Shown: positions 54,030 to 64,000 of the stretch, in pieces
How positions within the stretch are numbered: position 1 is the first letter of the stretch
Layout: each line of letters starts with the position of its first letter
Source: Gavia stellata
Taxonomy: Eukaryota > Chordata > Aves > Gaviiformes > Gaviidae
Assembly (NCBI RefSeq): GCF_030936135.1
Contig: NC_082595.1
Span: 21,899,930-21,963,929, forward strand
Direction of reading: 5' to 3'
DNA length: 64,000 nt
Notes under the pieces: generated by a model
The model's database searches: none
The model's input: the letters and a program-made list of their open reading frames with translations, nothing else
What the model was told of the DNA's origin: nothing
Translations under genes and position numbers: made by a program

Positions 54030-54990
54030 GAACACTTGCCGCTCAGGTCTCCCGCCCTCGGCACGCGGCCGGAGGCTGAAGGGGCTCATGGACGAAAACA
54101 CGTGAACCCGGGGGACCCCGGGCCGGGCCGGGGCCTCCCTTCCCCGGGGCACCCGCGCCGGGCTTCACGCCCATAGCGCCTTTTTCCGGGCTCCGCTACC
54201 GCCGACCACCGGCGGCCGCGACGCCTCTCAACCCCTGGAAGCCTTCGCCCGCTGCCAAGGCGCCCGCAAAGTCGCGGCGAAGCGGAGGGGGCAGCTGAGG
54301 GAACCTGCGCACTCACCCGGCTCCGCTCGGCTCGGCTTTGCCTGGCCCGGCCCGGCCCGCTCGTAGCGCCTGCGCGCGGCCGCCCCCGCCGGCCGGCGCC
54401 TGCGCTCCTCCCGCTTCCTGCTGCGGGGCCGCAGGTGCCTTCGCGCTGCTGAGGTGCGTAGGGGCCGGCGCCGTGTCGGGAGCAAAGCCGCTGGTGTCCC
54501 CCCGCCCCGCCCCGCCCTGCCGGTTCCCTCCCTGGCAGTCGGACCAGGGCGGGGGCAGGGGTAGGAGTTGAAGCAGCCGAGCCCACCGGCGATGGCCCCG
54601 CGGCGGGGGGCGCCTCACAGCGCGGGCCGGGGCGGCGCGGACGCGGCGGGTGAGGGGGCGTGTGTGGCTGAGCGTGCCCGCGTGTGTTCGTGACCGTGTC
54701 CGCCCCCCACCCCGGGGCCGCGGCCGCGGTGTCGCGCCTCGCACAGCCCGGAGCTGGCAGGATGCGGCCGCCGCACGGTAGGAGCGTAACGCGCGCGCCG
54801 TGACTGTTGACGGCGACGGGCGGGCGGTGTCGGCCCGGCGCGGGGGTCTGCGACGGAGCAGGCCGGTGGGTCCGCGCTTGCCCTTCTCGGCTCGGCGCCG
54901 CTGCCTGACGCCTCCGGCTGCCCCGAGAGGAGAGGCGCAGGCGTCTGCGTGCGTGTGGGGGGCAGGTATGCGTACGTACATACACGGGGT
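54030..54990. promoter_or_regulatory. CpG-island bidirectional promoter of GPATCH11 and HEATR5B
   Basis: About 1 kb of dense CpG lies between the GPATCH11 start codon (53,920, leftward) and the first HEATR5B coding exon (57,412, rightward). GC boxes are visible (for example CCCCGCCCCGCCCCGCC near 54,500) and no TATA box. On the minus strand, CCGG|GTGAGTGCGC near 54,317 could be the donor of a GPATCH11 5' exon. On the plus strand, several GT donors (near 54,452, 54,649, 54,779 and 54,966) could end the HEATR5B non-coding exon 1; I cannot choose among them. Long open frames here are GC artefacts. Confidence 0.75.
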
Positions 54991-57411
54991 GGGTGCGTGT
55001 ATGGAAGGCAGCGGGCTTCTGGCTGGTTTTTGGCATTATTCCTTTACTGAGGGGTAGGTGCATAGCTAGCTCTGTAATGCGGTCTTGAGGCATTACTTCT
55101 TGAGGGGTTTTTGAAGCAGGCAAGATGCACTGGGAGAGGTGCTGCAGCTTATTAAAGTAACCGGTACAGGCAGAAGGACCCAGGCACAAAATCCTTTTCA
55201 CCTGATGCCGTTCTTCAAGAGGACGTAATTTCTCCTAAACTTGCCTGTTTTTCAGGTTTCTCAGTTAGTCTGCTGAAGTGCATGTGTGATGAAGATCAAA
55301 ACAGTTGATTTAGGCTACAGAAGAATAGCTGGAGAATAGAAGGGAAGTCTAATACATCTCAACATTTTATAATCTCTATAATGCTTCAACATAACTTACT
55401 GGATGCTAGTTGACTTTGGTAGGCTTTTGATTTGCATCCTGTGGGAGATAACGGTGTATTTATTACTTGTAACGTGCACAGTAAGACTCAGCCCTCACCA
55501 GAATCAGTAGAACTTGGTAGGCGTTTTTTGTTGGATTTTGGAGCAAATGTTTGGCCGATGTAGATGAGCTTTGGATTGCCTACCAGCATAGCTGTATGTT
55601 AGACTCCGAGTCTTCAGTTAGCTGAATATTCATGTAATTGTTCTGGTATCCGATACCTTGGGCTTCGGCGGCACAGCTGAATGTATGTGTAGATTTGGTA
55701 GCTGACAGCTTGTGTTTCCCAAATTTAGATGAAGAAGTAAGGGAGCATGTGGAAGGCGTGTAAGGGGTTCATGGCTCTGAAAGGCCAGGGGAAGATTAAA
55801 ACTTACCTGGGCGGGAAAAGGAGTAACAAGCTGTGTTGTCATACGGTACTCCTGTGCTGTGTGGGTGTGATGAGCAGTGTTGATCTCTGGGATGATGTCC
55901 AAAGAATCATAGTGCCGTCATCCATTGTGTTTCTCTCTGCTCTCATGTAAAGGTGTTTTGAGGCAATGTGTCTGTGCATTATTGACAGGCAATACCTCTT
56001 CAATTCTTTATAACTGGGGAAAAAAAAAAAGCCAGAAGATGTCTTTGGAGGTGCCTGGGGATGGCTGTATGTGCTTCCACATGTGGCTCTTCCACCTTTG
56101 CTGATCTGTTGCTGGAGATGTATGCAGTGAAAAATATTATTATGCAAAGTACCAAAGAGCAAGGATCAAGCTTAGTATTACAGACACTGTGATGCTTTAG
56201 TTTCATCAGCAACAACAAATCATTAAGGTGAATTTAGAACCATAATACAGTTGTAGTATTAATATGTCACCCTTTACTACTGTCAAATCTGGGGACTGTT
56301 TTAAAAAAAAAAAATTTAAATCACTTCTTTTGACTTTAAGAATTTGTTGCATTTGACCATGAATGAGGAAGCAGCTGTGAGCACTTGAGAGCGCAAGTGG
56401 AAGGGTGCAGCTGTTGAAAGATGATGTCTTACATAATACTCCTTAGTTGCTTTGCTTTTTCTGTTTTGCCCAAGAACCTAGTTTCAGCATCACTGCATTC
56501 AGGTTTTGGGGTTGGGTTTTTTTGCTTTTTGGGTTTCTTTTTGCTGAACATAATTGACTTAATTTTGTGATTTTTAGATAAGGTTTTTGTTTCTTCTACC
56601 TGTTCTGCATTAAACGGCTACATTTTGTTTAAATGTGGTTTGCTAAGGTTAAGTTGTCTGCAGAGTGCTTACACTGATAGGGTACTTTTCTGCTACTGCC
56701 CATTCACTGTTTGAGCAGGATCTACGGTGTTTGACCTGTAGTATTTTGCCTGTTGGGGAGACTTGCAGTCGTTCGGCTAATGCTTGTATTCCAGGCTGTC
56801 GCACATAAGGCTTGCTGGGTTTCAGAGGGCTTATTTGTCCAGCCTTTAAAGCAAGGCCAACGAGGTCTGGGAACTCCCAGGTCAGTGGTGCCAAATGCTG
56901 TCACTGTTCCTGCCTCTCTCAAATCTGTGGTGGGTAGAAATTCCTACTTGGTTAGGCTTATCTCCTTCTCACCTTGTCTGTTGAAGCTGTTGAGGAGTTG
57001 GCCAGGTTCACGCCCAAGCTTCAGGAGTGTGGTCAAGGGTCTTGATTAGGGACAATCCTTATTCTGTTTTTTGTAAGAGGAGACAGTGATACCTCTTTTG
57101 TGGGTGGTTTTTTTTTTTTATTTAAACAAGGACTTGCAGTATATTTTTCTTGGCTAAGAGTTAGCACCCTGAAGTTGCCTGTAGGTGCTCTTTTTACAAT
57201 TAACAACTCTGTTTCCTGAAATACTAATGGATGTACTCAGTTGTAAATATGTGAGTAGTTTTTATCTGGGACTGCTTAGCTAAGAGAAGTCTAAGCAGGC
57301 TGGAACCATGATACTGTAATCTATAGATTTCATCTTCATATTTTCATTTGATTTTCAAAGCTTTGTACTGTTGTACTATACTTTATACTAATATTTACAT
57401 TTTTATTTTAG
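54991..57411 (+). other. HEATR5B: HEATR5B intron 1, nothing recognised
   Basis: Sequence between the CpG island and the first coding exon. I see no repeat family or second gene in it, only short poly-A/T runs. Confidence 0.55.
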
Positions 57412-57456
57412 AGTTGTTACACAAATTTACAACAAAACCGGAATTTTGGAATTTAA

Positions 57457-63737
<6,281 letters not shown>

Positions 63738-64000
63738 TGAAAGTTACTGTCATTATACTGGGACAGCCATTTTTCAGCTTTCTTCTACTGTGAGGAGTAA
63801 TTTTGTTGTTATGGTAAAAGATAATTCAGTTCCTTTCTGTTTGAAACATGATTTCCAAAATATAAGTTCTGCTTGAAAAATGATTGCGTAAAACTGGCTT
63901 GTTATCCTGTGATGGCTTTTGACATTGCATTTTCTTAGAATGGAAGTGGGGGAAAAAAGCGTGCATTTGCAATCTGTCTTGGGATAGGTTGTATTGAAAG

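Noticed and set aside
54086-55201. A 371-codon minus-strand frame
   Set aside because: It covers the bidirectional CpG island and its composition (P, R, A, G) reflects GC content. The GPATCH11 start lies outside it in another frame.

Overview
This window is vertebrate nuclear DNA, almost certainly from a bird. The genes are compact and intron-split with GT-AG junctions. The intronic LINE copies have the CR1 type of 3' end that dominates bird genomes, two solo-type LTRs of a retrovirus-like family are present, and three CpG islands mark promoters. The species cannot be fixed from the sequence.

Layout. Positions 1-21,211 hold no gene I can support: low-GC intergenic DNA with simple repeats, two MIR-like SINE remnants and one or two older repeats. 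NANP (N-acylneuraminate-9-phosphatase) lies on the minus strand in two coding exons (22,254-21,212), under a CpG island. A 603-bp LTR follows (25,205-25,807). EIF2AK2 (PKR, the double-stranded-RNA-activated eIF2alpha kinase) is on the plus strand. Its CpG-island promoter at about 27.0-27.6 kb carries two interferon-response elements, and 15 coding exons run from 28,010 to 46,442, encoding 561 residues with no break. A second LTR copy, in the opposite orientation, sits in the intron after the first coding exon, and a young CR1 copy sits in the intron between coding exons 10 and 11. GPATCH11 is on the minus strand (coding 53,920-48,820, eight exons, 254 residues) and converges on EIF2AK2. It shares a CpG-island bidirectional promoter (about 54.0-55.0 kb) with HEATR5B on the plus strand, of which the first seven coding exons (residues 1-392) lie in the window before it runs off the right edge.

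The genes are not an operon or pathway. NANP makes free sialic acid, EIF2AK2 is an interferon-induced antiviral kinase, GPATCH11 is a G-patch protein, and HEATR5B is a trafficking HEAT-repeat protein. The EIF2AK2-GPATCH11-HEATR5B order matches human 2p22, whereas NANP is on human chromosome 20, so the left flank is a different neighbourhood from the mammalian one. All exon chains below were assembled by hand from splice sites and reading phase; every junction keeps frame. I saw no clearly new biological system. The most unusual arrangement is the pair of inverted LTRs around the promoter and first exons of the dsRNA-sensing kinase.
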